From the NCBI GenBank assembly GCA_947173485.1, contig CAMWFH010000001.1, forward strand, positions 186,001-250,000: a DNA stretch of 64,000 nucleotides. Reading direction: 5' to 3'. The translations under genes and the position numbers were made by a program. Positions 21,382 through 30,011 of this stretch are shown here, piece after piece. Origin of the DNA: an uncultured Clostridia bacterium (GTDB taxonomy: Bacteria; Bacillota; Clostridia; Oscillospirales; Oscillospiraceae). The notes under the pieces were generated by a model, which did no database searches, was not told where the DNA came from, and saw nothing but the letters and a program-made list of their open reading frames with translations. Positions within the stretch are counted from its first letter, which is position 1. Every line of letters begins with the position of its first letter.

Positions 21382-22347
21382 TCATGCCGCCGCCGTGCAG
21401 GTCAGGAGGATATAGGCCCCATAGACCGCCAGCAGCGCCACCCCCTGCCACCGCCGGAACCGTCCCGCCGCCAGGGCCGGGACCAGGGCGATGCACCCCA
21501 CCAGCAGGCAGGCCGGCAGATCCAGCCGGGCGGAGGCGGCGGTGATGGGCAGGGCCTGCCGGGAGATCGCCGCGCTCAGGGGCAGGATCAGGGTCAGGTC
21601 GATGATATTGGCCCCCAGGATGTTGCCGGCGGACAGGGACGCCTGCTTTTTGGCGATGGCGGTGAGGGTGGTGATCAGCTCCGGCAGGGAGGTCCCCACG
21701 GCGATGATGGTCACCCCGATGATCCGCTCCGAGATGCCCGCCAGCCGGGCCAGCTCGCTGCCGTTGTCCACCAGCAGATCTGCCCCCCAGAGGATGCCGG
21801 CGGCCCCCAGGATGAACTTGATCCCATTGGTCCCGATCTCCCGCCGGCCGATGATCCGGCGGGTCTTCCGGCCCCGGCCGCTCCGCCGGACGGACCGCAG
21901 GGCCGAGCTGACGTTCTCCCACAGGAACACGGCGAAGATCGCCAGCAGCGCCAGGGAGACCGGCCCGCTGGTCTCCCCGGCGGCGCCGCAGGCCACCACC
22001 AGCGCTGAGGCCGCCAGCATCAGCGCCGCCTTCATCAGGTAGTCCCGCCGCTTGATGGCCGAGGGCATGAACAGCAGGGCGATCGCCATGATCAGGCCGA
22101 TGTTGGCGGTCACGCTGCCCACGGCGTTGCCGATGGACATATCCACCTTCCCCCTGGCCGCGGCCATGATAGAGACCAGCAGCTCCGGCAGGGTAGTGGC
22201 CAGGCTGACGATCGTGGCCCCCACGATCAGCTTGGGGATGCCGCTGACCTCCGCCATCCAGGAGGCAGCGTCTACGAAGAGATCCCCACCCTTGACGATG
22301 AACACGACCCCTGCCAGGAACAGCGCCACGATCCATACCGATCCCAT
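21382..22347 (-). CDS. Calcium/sodium antiporter (CaCA family, YrbG-like)
   Basis: 321 residues with about ten membrane segments in two homologous halves. The two alpha-repeats are GATIVSLATTLPELLVSI and GVTIIAVGTSLPELITTL, the ion-binding motifs of cation/Ca exchangers; a charged loop (RRSGRGRKTRR) separates the halves. It exchanges Ca2+ or a similar cation for Na+ or H+ across the membrane. ATG 22347 is chosen because the protein there starts directly with the first helix; the upstream extension is Cys/Arg-rich and has no ribosome binding site. Confidence 0.88.
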   Translation of the reverse strand: MGSVWIVALFLAGVVFIVKGGDLFVDAASWMAEVSGIPKLIVGATIVSLATTLPELLVSIMAAARGKVDMSIGNAVGSVTANIGLIMAIALLFMPSAIKRRDYLMKAALMLAASALVVACGAAGETSGPVSLALLAIFAVFLWENVSSALRSVRRSGRGRKTRRIIGRREIGTNGIKFILGAAGILWGADLLVDNGSELARLAGISERIIGVTIIAVGTSLPELITTLTAIAKKQASLSAGNILGANIIDLTLILPLSAAISRQALPITAASARLDLPACLLVGCIALVPALAAGRFRRWQGVALLAVYGAYILLTCTAAA

Positions 22348-22510
22348 CCTCTTTGACCTTCCTTTCTTTTCGCAAAACAGACCGCAAAGCAGATCACAAA
22401 ACAAAGGGCCCGGCATCGTGCTGTGCCGGATACCCCTATATAACCTATACACGAGTCCCGCGATTTAAGACGGGCCAAGCCAAAAAGATGGACGGCTTTA
22501 TGATAGGAGA

Positions 22511-22550
22511 GGGGCGGCCTATGGGAAACACATCCCACAGGCCGCCCCTT
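22511..22550 (-). terminator. Terminator of the TRAP permease gene
   Basis: GGGGCGGCCT and AGGCCGCCCC pair, extended by TGGG/TCCCA near the loop. It lies just past the stop at 22568; the T-tract is pyrimidine-rich rather than pure T. Confidence 0.65.
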
Positions 22551-22567
22551 TGGCGGTGGATATACGT

Positions 22568-24577
22568 TTACAGGCTCGGCTCCGCCTCTTTTTTCGCGCC
22601 GGCCCGCTGGAGCAGCACCACGCCGCCCACCAGCACCAGGCCGATGATGTCCGACCAGATGCCGGGGATCATCATCCCCAGGCCCCCCGCCAGCAGCAGC
22701 AGACGGAAGAGGGGGTTGATGGGCCGGAAGAGGTGTCCGTTCAAGGCGGTGGCCACGCCGAACAGTCCCAGCAGGCTGCTCAGCACGATCAGCACCACCT
22801 CATACCACACAGTGTCGATCAGCAGCATGGCCGGGTTCAGAGCGAAGATATAGGGCACGATGAAAGCCGCGATCGCCAGCTTGGTGGCATTCAGCGCCGT
22901 TTTCATCGGCGGCGCTTTGGCGATGGCCGAGCCGGCGTAGGCCGCCAGGGCCACCGGGGGCGTGATATCCGCCACGATGCCGAAGTAGAACACGAAGAAG
23001 TGGGCCGCCAGCTCCTTCACCCCGATGGCCTCGCTCATCAGGATGGGGGCGCAGGTGGAGGCCATGATGCAGTAGTTGGCGGTGGTGGGCACGCCCATCC
23101 CCAGGACGATGCAGCAGATCATGGTCAAAAACAGCGCCACGATCACCTTCCCGCCGGAGACGGAGACGATGGCCCGCAGCAGGGTGCTGGCCAGGCCGGT
23201 GGATGTGATGCACCCCGCCACGATCCCCGCCATGGCGCAGGCGGCGGCCACGGTGATGGTCCCCTTGGCCCCGGCCTCCAGGGCGTCGATGGCTTTCATC
23301 ACGGTGATGTTGTCCGTTTTGTCCTCACTCTTGGTCACGGCGCTGACGATATTGTTGATCAGTCCTACGCCGATGGTCACCAGGATGGCCAGCGCCGCGG
23401 AGTAGGCCATGCTCCGGGTGCCGTTGGACACCAGCACCACCAGGACGATCAGCGGCAGCAGCAGGTAGATCTTGGGCAGCAGCTCCCGCAGCTTGGGCAG
23501 CTCCTCCCGGCTCATGCCCTTCAAGCCCAGCCGCTTCGCCTCCAGGTGGACGGCGATGAAGATGCCGGTGAAGTAGAGCAGGGCCGGCAGGATGGCCAGC
23601 AGGGCGATGTAGGAGTAAGGCTTGCCGGTGAACTCCGCCATCAGGAACGCCGCAGCGCCCATGATGGGGGGCATGATCTGGCCGCCGGTGGAGGCGGCGG
23701 CCTCCACGGCCCCGGCGAACTCGCCCTTATAGCCGGTCTTTTTCATCATGGGGATGGTGACGGACCCGGTGGTGACCGTGTTGCCCACGGAGGAACCGGA
23801 CACCATGCCGCACAGGGCGGAGGAGATGACCGCCACCTTGGCCGGTCCGCCGGAGGAGGCCCCGGCCACGGAGTTGGCCAGGTTGATAAAGAAATTCGAT
23901 ATCCCCGTCCGCTCCAGGAAGGCGCCGAAGATGATGAACACCACGATATACTTCTGGCAGGTGGTGATGGGGGTGCCCAGGATACCACTGGGGCCGTAAT
24001 AGAGGTCATAGAGGACTTTGCCGAACCGGGTAGTGGAGAAAGCGTAGAGCATCAGCGCCCCCACTACGAACAGGATCGGCAGCCCCACGCTCCGGCGGCA
24101 CAGCTCCACATAGGCCAAGATGCCGATGATGGCCAGGGCCAGCAGGAAGGGGTCCTTGGAGATCTTGGCATACCCCGCCAGCAGGAGGGCCTCGGCGTTA
24201 AAGGCGTAATAGAAGAAGGGGAAGGATCCTATGACCATCAGGAGGATATCGTATATGGGCAGGCTGTTGACCTTCACATGGCCCTTCCGCAGGGGGAAAT
24301 TCAGGATGCCGATGAGCAGCAGCATCCCCAGGAACATATTCAGCCGGAACTCTGCCTGGTTCCTATCTACCAGGGTCAGATACAGGCAGTAGATGGAGAA
24401 GCAGGCCATCACCACCTTGACGATGGTCCTCGGCACGCCCTCCCAGATTCGGACGTTGGACTCCCGGTCATACTTCTTCATGACCTCCTCCACATCGGCG
24501 GCGGTGCCCACCTCCGCGGAGTCTGCCATCACTTCTGCCGCCTCCGGCGGCGTTTCTTTTTTCTTCCATAAAGCCAT
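22568..24577 (-). CDS. TRAP transporter fused permease (DctQM type, TAXI partner)
   Basis: 669 residues with about 16-18 hydrophobic segments: a DctQ-like small-subunit part (about 50-200) and a DctM-like part carrying GAFLERTGISNFFINLANSVAG, GMVSGSSVGNTVTTGSVTIPMMKKTGY, TGGQIMPPIMGAAAFLMAEF and GMGVPTTANYCIMAS, typical of the fused TRAP permease family (TIGR02123). It imports a carboxylate with Na+ using the periplasmic-type binding lipoprotein encoded just upstream. ATG 24577 is placed by the conserved MALWKKKE start. It is separated from the binding-protein gene by a hairpin. Confidence 0.92.
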   Translation of the reverse strand: MALWKKKETPPEAAEVMADSAEVGTAADVEEVMKKYDRESNVRIWEGVPRTIVKVVMACFSIYCLYLTLVDRNQAEFRLNMFLGMLLLIGILNFPLRKGHVKVNSLPIYDILLMVIGSFPFFYYAFNAEALLLAGYAKISKDPFLLALAIIGILAYVELCRRSVGLPILFVVGALMLYAFSTTRFGKVLYDLYYGPSGILGTPITTCQKYIVVFIIFGAFLERTGISNFFINLANSVAGASSGGPAKVAVISSALCGMVSGSSVGNTVTTGSVTIPMMKKTGYKGEFAGAVEAAASTGGQIMPPIMGAAAFLMAEFTGKPYSYIALLAILPALLYFTGIFIAVHLEAKRLGLKGMSREELPKLRELLPKIYLLLPLIVLVVLVSNGTRSMAYSAALAILVTIGVGLINNIVSAVTKSEDKTDNITVMKAIDALEAGAKGTITVAAACAMAGIVAGCITSTGLASTLLRAIVSVSGGKVIVALFLTMICCIVLGMGVPTTANYCIMASTCAPILMSEAIGVKELAAHFFVFYFGIVADITPPVALAAYAGSAIAKAPPMKTALNATKLAIAAFIVPYIFALNPAMLLIDTVWYEVVLIVLSSLLGLFGVATALNGHLFRPINPLFRLLLLAGGLGMMIPGIWSDIIGLVLVGGVVLLQRAGAKKEAEPSL

Positions 24578-24670
24578 AATCGCTCTCTCCTCTCTCCATA
24601 TGGGACACACTTCCCAGATAAAAACTGCAAAAACCTTTGCCGCTTTTATCTAAGGAGCGCCTGCTGAAAA

Positions 24671-24703
24671 GGACTGCGGCGGAGGGACGCTCCGCCGCAG
24701 TCC
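24671..24703 (-). terminator. Hairpin between TAXI binding-protein and permease genes
   Basis: GGACTGCGGCGGAG and CTCCGCCGCAGTCC form a perfect 14-bp stem; on the minus strand TTTTC follows. It probably ends most transcripts after the binding-protein gene, giving excess binding protein over permease. Confidence 0.75.
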
Positions 24704-24728
24704 ACTAAGGTCATATCTTGCGGAAGGA

Positions 24729-25769
24729 TCATTTGGTGGGAACGGTGTAGCCGTTCTCAGAGAAGTACTGGGCAGCGCCGGGGTGATAGGGCACAGCTGT
24801 GACGGAGGCGGCGAAGTCCAAGCTCAGCTCGTTCTTCTTATCGTGGCTCAGGGTATCGATGCTGTCAAAGATGCCGGAGACCACGTTGTAGACATCCCAC
24901 TTGTCGCAGTCGTCCCGGGCAATGATCACCGCGCCCACCGCCACGGTGGTGGCGTCAGCCTCCAGGCCATAGGCTTCCTTGGCCGCGCCGGAAATGACGT
25001 TCTTGCTGTAGTAGGGGGAAGCGGCGATCAGCTTGTCGATATGCTCGTCATCCAGCTCCACCACATAGACCTTCCGGTTAGCGGCCAGGGTGGTCACAGC
25101 GGTGGTGGGGGCGCCGGCCACGATGAAGGCGGCGTCGATCTTGCCATCCTGTAGGGCCTCGGTGCTGTCAGCGAATTTCTGATAGGTGGGGGTGATGTCA
25201 TTCACAGACATATCATAGGCAGCCAGCACGTCCAGAGCGTTGAAGTAGACGCCGGAGCCGGACTCACCGATAGACACGGTCTTGCCCTTCAGGTCCGCTA
25301 CGGTCTTGATGTTGGGGTCCAGGGTGATGATCTGCACCTGCTCCATGTACAGAGCGGCCACGGTGGAGAAGCCGGTAATGGCCGTTTCAAAAGTGCTGGT
25401 ACCGTTGTAACCATAGGCCATCACGTCGGACTGGACAAAGGCCAGCTGGGCATCCCCTAAGTCCAAGGCCTCGATGTTGGCCTGGGAACCCTTGCCCACG
25501 ATGGCGGTGACGGTGGTAGCGGTCCGGTCGCTGATCTGACCGGCCAGCACGGTACCGAAGCCATAGTAGGTGCCGGTCTCGCTGCCGGTGATAAAGGTCA
25601 GCTTGCCGCCGCCGGTGGGCTGATCGCCGCCTACGTCGTTGGGCGCATCGCCGTTCTGGGAGTTGTTGGGCTGGTCAGCGTCGGAGTTATCCTTATTGCC
25701 GCAGCCGGCCAGCAGGGTGGCCATCATCATGACCGCCATCAGCAGGGACAAAATTCTTTTCATCTTCAT
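24729..25769 (-). CDS. TAXI family TRAP transporter solute-binding lipoprotein
   Basis: 346 residues. Lipoprotein signal with lipobox LLAGC (C23), a D/N-rich linker, then a TAXI domain: LTFITGSETGTYYGFGTVLAGQI at the front, ATTVTAIVGKGSQANIEALDLGDAQLAFVQSD, and LKGKTVSIGESGSGVYFNALDVL. It captures a small carboxylate outside the membrane. Divergent citrate-lyase genes point to citrate or a related acid as ligand (inference). Start ATG 25769; a second ATG at 25763 is possible. Confidence 0.92.
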   Translation of the reverse strand: MKMKRILSLLMAVMMMATLLAGCGNKDNSDADQPNNSQNGDAPNDVGGDQPTGGGKLTFITGSETGTYYGFGTVLAGQISDRTATTVTAIVGKGSQANIEALDLGDAQLAFVQSDVMAYGYNGTSTFETAITGFSTVAALYMEQVQIITLDPNIKTVADLKGKTVSIGESGSGVYFNALDVLAAYDMSVNDITPTYQKFADSTEALQDGKIDAAFIVAGAPTTAVTTLAANRKVYVVELDDEHIDKLIAASPYYSKNVISGAAKEAYGLEADATTVAVGAVIIARDDCDKWDVYNVVSGIFDSIDTLSHDKKNELSLDFAASVTAVPYHPGAAQYFSENGYTVPTK

Positions 25770-25821
25770 TGCAATTTCCTCTTTTCAAGTTTTCACGCGG
25801 CTCTCTTGCAGCCACATGCAT

Positions 25822-25850
25822 AGTATACTCCATGTTCCTGCGTATTTCAA
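25822..25850 (-). promoter_or_regulatory. Promoter of the TAXI TRAP operon
   Basis: Minus strand TTGAAA (25845-25850), 17-nt spacer, TATACT (25822-25827). The 325-nt gap between the divergent operons also holds a plus-strand hairpin at 25947-25970 and the cit promoter. Confidence 0.75.
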
Positions 25851-25946
25851 CCCTTTTTTCTCCAGCTCCGCTGATTTCTGCAAGTTTGCACCAATGGTCC
25901 TTCATTTTAGCCGGCTTTTTGCATATCTTGAACAAGAGACCTGCAT

Positions 25947-25970
25947 CCCGCCGGCGGGCGGGCTTTTTTT
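25947..25970 (+). terminator. Terminator-like hairpin upstream of the cit promoter
   Basis: CCCGCC-GGCG-GGCGGG followed by CTTTTTTT. Just upstream is the palindrome TCTTGAACAAGA (25926-25937). No gene on the plus strand ends here, so it may end a short unannotated transcript or insulate the cit promoter. Confidence 0.5.
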
Positions 25971-26014
25971 GTTCACTCCCCACAAAATTTCTTGCAAAAA
26001 GTCTCATTATATGT

Positions 26015-26043
26015 TTGACTTGTGAAGTTTACCGTGTTATCAT
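26015..26043 (+). promoter_or_regulatory. citDEF promoter
   Basis: TTGACT (26015-26020), 17-nt spacer, TATCAT (26038-26043), 52 nt before the citD ATG. Confidence 0.7.
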
Positions 26044-26094
26044 GAAGAAAAGGTGGTCGATCCGCCGAAGAAACACAGGTGAGGAGGAGTGTTT

Positions 26095-26397
26095 ATGGAG
26101 ATCTTGCAGGCGGCCATGGCCGGCACACTGGAGTCCAGCGACGCCCAGGTCACAGTGGAGCCCGGTGACGGCAGCGTGGAACTGACGCTGAGCAGCAGCG
26201 TGATGAACCAGTATGGCCGCCAGATCAAAGCGACGGTCCTGGAGACGCTGGAGCGGCTGAACGTTTCCAGCGCCAAGGTGACTGTGGTGGACAAGGGGGC
26301 CCTGGACTGCACGTTGAAGGCCCGGGTGGAGTGCGCGGTCTTTCGCAGCTGCGGCGCTTCCGCCGAAAATATCCCCTGGGGAGGTGCCATCCGATGA
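26095..26397 (+). CDS. citD: Citrate lyase acyl carrier protein (gamma subunit)
   Basis: 100 residues, the standard CitD size. It carries the acetyl thioester on a 2'-(5''-triphosphoribosyl)-3'-dephospho-CoA arm attached to Ser; the candidate is Ser14 or Ser15 in AMAGTLESSDAQV. Other conserved blocks: VELTLSSSVMNQYGRQI and VTVVDKGALDCTLKARVECAV. ATG 26095 lies 7 nt after GAGGAGG. Its stop overlaps the citE start (ATGA). Confidence 0.93.
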   Translation: MEILQAAMAGTLESSDAQVTVEPGDGSVELTLSSSVMNQYGRQIKATVLETLERLNVSSAKVTVVDKGALDCTLKARVECAVFRSCGASAENIPWGGAIR

Positions 26398-27305
26398 TCC
26401 CTAGACCCAAGCCCGAGCGGTTCCGGCTCCGCCGGACCATGATGTTCATGAATGCCCAGAAGCCGGGGCTCATCAAGGACGCTTACATCTATGGCTGTGA
26501 CTCCATCATGCTGGACCTGGAGGACGCGGTGGCGGAGAACCAGAAGGACGCCGCCCGGTTCTCCCTCTATCACGCGTTGAAGACCATCGACTACGGCGAC
26601 ACCGAGGTCATCGTCCGCATCAACGGCCTGGACACCCCCCACTGGCAGGAGGACATCCGGGTCTGCGTGGCCGGCGGGGCCGACGGCATCCGCATCGCCA
26701 AGTGCGAGAGCGCCCAGGACGTGAGGACCGTGGAGGCTGCGGTGGAGCGCGCCGAGGAGGAGTTCGGCGTTGAAAAGGGGCGCACCCTGCTGATGGCCGC
26801 CCTGGAGAGCCCCAAGGGCATCCTCAACGCCTACGAGATCTGCTCCGCCTCCGACCGGCTCTTCGGCGTGGCGATCTCTGGCGGCGACTTCCGCAAGTGT
26901 ATGCAGACCAAGTTCCAGTCCGACGGGGTGGATATGCTGGCCGCCCGGGGACAGATGCTCCTAGCCGCCCGGGCCGCCGGGGTCCAGTGCTTCGACACGG
27001 TGTTCACCGACCTGGACGATGCCGCCGGCTTCGAGGCCGAGGTCCGCCAGAACAAGGCCATGGGCTTCGATGGCAAGAGCCTGATCAATCCCAAGCAGAT
27101 CCGTCTGGTCCACCAGATCTTCGCGCCCACGGAGAAGGAGGTCCTCCAGGCGGAGAAGATCGTCCGGGCCTACCGGGAGCAGTCCGCCGCCGGCGTGGGC
27201 GTGTTCACCGTGGACGGAAAGATGATCGATATTGCCTTTATTCCCGGGGCCGAGCGGACGCTGAAGCTGGCCAAGGCCTGCGGTATGTATGAGGGGGATC
27301 TGTGA
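26394..27305 (+). CDS. citE: Citrate lyase beta subunit (citryl-ACP lyase)
   Basis: 303 residues of the HpcH/HpaI aldolase fold. It cleaves citryl-ACP to oxaloacetate and acetyl-ACP. Seen: RRTMMFMNAQKPGLIKDA, the metal/substrate motif MLDLEDAVAENQKDAAR, EVIVRINGLDTP, the Glu-bearing MAALESPKGILNAYEI and GKSLINPKQI. The start overlaps the citD stop by 4 nt, and citF begins 1 nt after its stop. Confidence 0.94.
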   Translation: MIPRPKPERFRLRRTMMFMNAQKPGLIKDAYIYGCDSIMLDLEDAVAENQKDAARFSLYHALKTIDYGDTEVIVRINGLDTPHWQEDIRVCVAGGADGIRIAKCESAQDVRTVEAAVERAEEEFGVEKGRTLLMAALESPKGILNAYEICSASDRLFGVAISGGDFRKCMQTKFQSDGVDMLAARGQMLLAARAAGVQCFDTVFTDLDDAAGFEAEVRQNKAMGFDGKSLINPKQIRLVHQIFAPTEKEVLQAEKIVRAYREQSAAGVGVFTVDGKMIDIAFIPGAERTLKLAKACGMYEGDL

Positions 27306-27306
27306 G

Positions 27307-28863
27307 ATGAAGAACGCAGTTGGAAGAGACATTCCCGATACCCTGCTGACGGGGGGCCGTGAGGTCTACCAGGGCAAGGGGTACATGGACGGGAAATACA
27401 TCCAGAAGGCCTCCCCCCGGACCCGCCGCTGTGAAAAGCCCCAGGAGAGCAAGCTCGTAGATACCATCGCCCAGGCCCTCCGGGACTGCGGGGCCAAGAG
27501 CGGCATGACCTTCTCCTTCCACCACCACCTCCGGGACGGGGACTTCGTGGTGAACATGGTGATGAAGGCCGCCATCGAGGAGCTGGGGCTGGACGAGCTG
27601 ACCATCGCCGCCTCCAGCCTGGGCGCGGCCCACGACCCCATCGCCGACTACATCGAGGCCGGCAAGGTCGTCGGCATCCAGACCTCGGGCATCCGGGGCC
27701 GGATGGGCGAGGTGGTGTCCGCCGGCAAGCTCAGGACCCCCGCCATCATCCGCTCCCACGGAGGCCGCCCCAGGGCCATCGAGGGGGGCGAGGTCCATAT
27801 CGACATCGCCTTCATCGCCGCTCCCACCAGTGACTGCGTGGGCAACTGCCGGGGCATCGGCGGCAAGTCGAACTGCGGCTCCATGGGCTACGCCATGACC
27901 GACGCCAAGTACGCCGACCATGTGGTGGTGATCACTGACTGCCTGGTGGACTTCCCCAACTTCCCCGCCAGCGTGGAGGCCATCGATGTAGACGCAGTGG
28001 TGGTGGTGGACTCCATCGGCAACCCCAAGAAGATCGCCTCCGCCGCCGCCCGCATCAGCCAGAACCCCCGGGACCTGATGATGGCGGAGAACGTGGCCAA
28101 GGTCATCGCCTCCACCCCCTACTTCAAGGAGGGCTTCTCCTTCCAGACCGGCGTAGGCGGCCCCTCCCTGGCGGCCAACCTGTTCCTGGAGCAGTATATG
28201 GACGAGCGGGGCATCAAGATGGGCTGGGCCATCGGCGGCATCTGCGGGCCCATGGTGGAGCTTTTGAAGAAGGGCAAGGTGGGCAAGGTCATCGACGTGC
28301 AGGACTTCGATCTGGACGCGGTGAACTCCATCAACCAGACCCCCGGCCACTATGAGATGAGCGCCAGCCAGTACGCTGACCCCGCCAACAAGGGGGCCAT
28401 GGTGAACAAGCTGGACTTTGTGGTCCTGGCGGCTCTGGAGATCGACACCGGCTTCAACGTCAACGTCCTCACCGGTTCCGACGGCGTCCTCCGGGGCGCT
28501 CCCGGCGGCCACCCGGACACGGCGGCGGGCAGCAAGTGCTGCATCATCGTCACCCCCCTGACCAGGGGCCGGATGGCCACGGTCTGTGAACACGTCGTGA
28601 CGGTCACCACCCCCGGCGACTGCGTGGACGTGCTGGTGACGGACTACGGCATCGCCGTCAACCCCCTGCGGCCGGACCTGGTCGAGTGTCTGGACAAGGC
28701 GGGCATCCCCCATGTGTCCATCGAGGAACTGAAGGACAAGGCCTACTCTCTGGTGGGCCGGCCGGATGATTTGGAGTGGGAGGACCAGGTGGTAGCGGTC
28801 CTGGAGGCACGGGACGGCACCATCCTGGACGTGATCCGCAAGATCAAGCCCTACCAGGGCTGA
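27307..28863 (+). CDS. citF: Citrate lyase alpha subunit (citrate:acetyl-ACP CoA-type transferase)
   Basis: 518 residues, normal for CitF. It swaps acetate for citrate on the acyl carrier protein. Recognised by MTFSFHHHLRDGDFVVNMVM, GIQTSGIRGRMGEVV, IAFIAAPTSDCVGNCRG, LTGSDGVLRGAPGGHPDTAAG and VTDYGIAVNP. ATG 27307 lies directly after the citE stop. An attenuator-like hairpin separates it from citC. Confidence 0.95.
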   Translation: MKNAVGRDIPDTLLTGGREVYQGKGYMDGKYIQKASPRTRRCEKPQESKLVDTIAQALRDCGAKSGMTFSFHHHLRDGDFVVNMVMKAAIEELGLDELTIAASSLGAAHDPIADYIEAGKVVGIQTSGIRGRMGEVVSAGKLRTPAIIRSHGGRPRAIEGGEVHIDIAFIAAPTSDCVGNCRGIGGKSNCGSMGYAMTDAKYADHVVVITDCLVDFPNFPASVEAIDVDAVVVVDSIGNPKKIASAAARISQNPRDLMMAENVAKVIASTPYFKEGFSFQTGVGGPSLAANLFLEQYMDERGIKMGWAIGGICGPMVELLKKGKVGKVIDVQDFDLDAVNSINQTPGHYEMSASQYADPANKGAMVNKLDFVVLAALEIDTGFNVNVLTGSDGVLRGAPGGHPDTAAGSKCCIIVTPLTRGRMATVCEHVVTVTTPGDCVDVLVTDYGIAVNPLRPDLVECLDKAGIPHVSIEELKDKAYSLVGRPDDLEWEDQVVAVLEARDGTILDVIRKIKPYQG

Positions 28864-28872
28864 TACCATCAC

Positions 28873-28904
28873 AGCGGGGCTGTCGCCTGGACAGCCTCGC
28901 TTTT
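28873..28904 (+). terminator. Hairpin between citF and citC
   Basis: AGCGGGGCTGTC and GACAGCCTCGCT pair with one mismatch, followed by TTTTC. It probably lowers citC expression relative to the structural lyase genes. Confidence 0.6.
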
Positions 28905-28917
28905 CAAAGGAGCGCCT

Positions 28918-29952
28918 ATGTCCTACCTTTCCCGAATCGCCCCTACGGACCGCCGCCGCCGCGCCCAGGTGGACGCCCTCTTAGAGCAGGAGGGCATCCA
29001 GCGGGACGGGAACTTAGACTACACCTGCGGCCTCTTTGACGAGGATGGTGCCCTGCTGGCCACCGGCAGCTGCTTCGGCCCCACCCTCCGGTGCCTGGCG
29101 GTGGACCACGCCCACCAGGGGGAGGGCCTGCTGAACCAGGTCCTGACCCATCTGACGGAATACCAGGCGGAGCGGGGCTGCTTCCAGCTGTTCCTCTACA
29201 CCAAGTGCCAGAGCGCCAAGTTCTTCGGCGACCTGGGGTTCTATGAGATCGCCCGGGTGGACGGCAAGCTGGTCTTTATGGAGAACCGCCGGGACGGCTT
29301 CGCCCGCTACTGCCAGAAGCTCTCCCAGCACCGCCGGGGCGATGCCGCCGCCATCGTGATGAACGCCAATCCCTTCACCCGGGGACACCTGTACCTGGTA
29401 GAACAGGCGGCAAAGGAGTGGGAGACGGTCCACCTCTTCGTCCTCAGCGAGGACGCCAGCCTGGTGCCCTACCCGGTCCGGTGGAAGCTGGTGACCGAGG
29501 GCGTGGCCCACCTGCCAAACGTGGTCTGCCACCCCAGCGGGCCCTATATCATCAGCGCCGCCACCTTCCCCAGCTACTTCTTGAAGGACGCGGACACGGT
29601 CATCCTGACCCATGCGGCCCTGGACATCGCCGTCTTTGGGAAGATCGCCGCCGCCCTGGGCATCGTCTGCCGGTATGTGGGCGAGGAGCCGGGGAGCCAT
29701 GTGACGGCGCTGTACAACCAGACCATGGCCCAGCGCCTCCCGGAGATGGGCATCGACTGCCGCATCATCCCTCGGCTCACAGAGGGGGACACGGTGGTCA
29801 GCGCCAGCACGGTCCGAAAGGCCATCCACGACGGGGACCTGGAGGCCGTCCGGCCCTGGGTGCCGGAGACCACCTGGCGCTACCTCACCTCCCCGGCGGC
29901 GGCCAGCGTCCTCCAGGCCATCCAGCGGAGCGGCAGCGTGGTCCACTACTGA
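28918..29952 (+). CDS. citC: [Citrate (pro-3S)-lyase] ligase
   Basis: 344 residues. The N-terminal GNAT-like domain (about 1-135; LAVDHAHQGEGLLNQVLTHL) is followed by a nucleotidyltransferase-type domain with MNANPFTRGHLYLVEQA (HxGH-like) and VSASTVRKAI. It acetylates the thiol of the CitD prosthetic group with ATP and acetate, activating the lyase. ATG 28918 follows AAAGGAG. Genes for making the prosthetic group (citX, citG) are not in the window. Confidence 0.93.
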   Translation: MSYLSRIAPTDRRRRAQVDALLEQEGIQRDGNLDYTCGLFDEDGALLATGSCFGPTLRCLAVDHAHQGEGLLNQVLTHLTEYQAERGCFQLFLYTKCQSAKFFGDLGFYEIARVDGKLVFMENRRDGFARYCQKLSQHRRGDAAAIVMNANPFTRGHLYLVEQAAKEWETVHLFVLSEDASLVPYPVRWKLVTEGVAHLPNVVCHPSGPYIISAATFPSYFLKDADTVILTHAALDIAVFGKIAAALGIVCRYVGEEPGSHVTALYNQTMAQRLPEMGIDCRIIPRLTEGDTVVSASTVRKAIHDGDLEAVRPWVPETTWRYLTSPAAASVLQAIQRSGSVVHY

Positions 29953-29968
29953 ACTGCCAACAACATAA

Positions 29969-30011
29969 AGGCCGTCCCATGGCCATGACGCCATGGGACG
30001 GCCCCTTTTTC
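29969..30011. terminator. Terminator after citC
   Basis: GGCCGTCCCATGG and CCATGGGACGGCC form a perfect 13-bp stem, followed by CCTTTTTC on the plus strand. The convergent DUF2974 gene ends inside its right edge. Confidence 0.88.

Noticed and set aside
22550..24571. 673-residue plus-strand frame opposite the TRAP permease
   Set aside because: His/Asp/Gly-rich antisense frame; the minus-strand reading is a clear membrane transporter.
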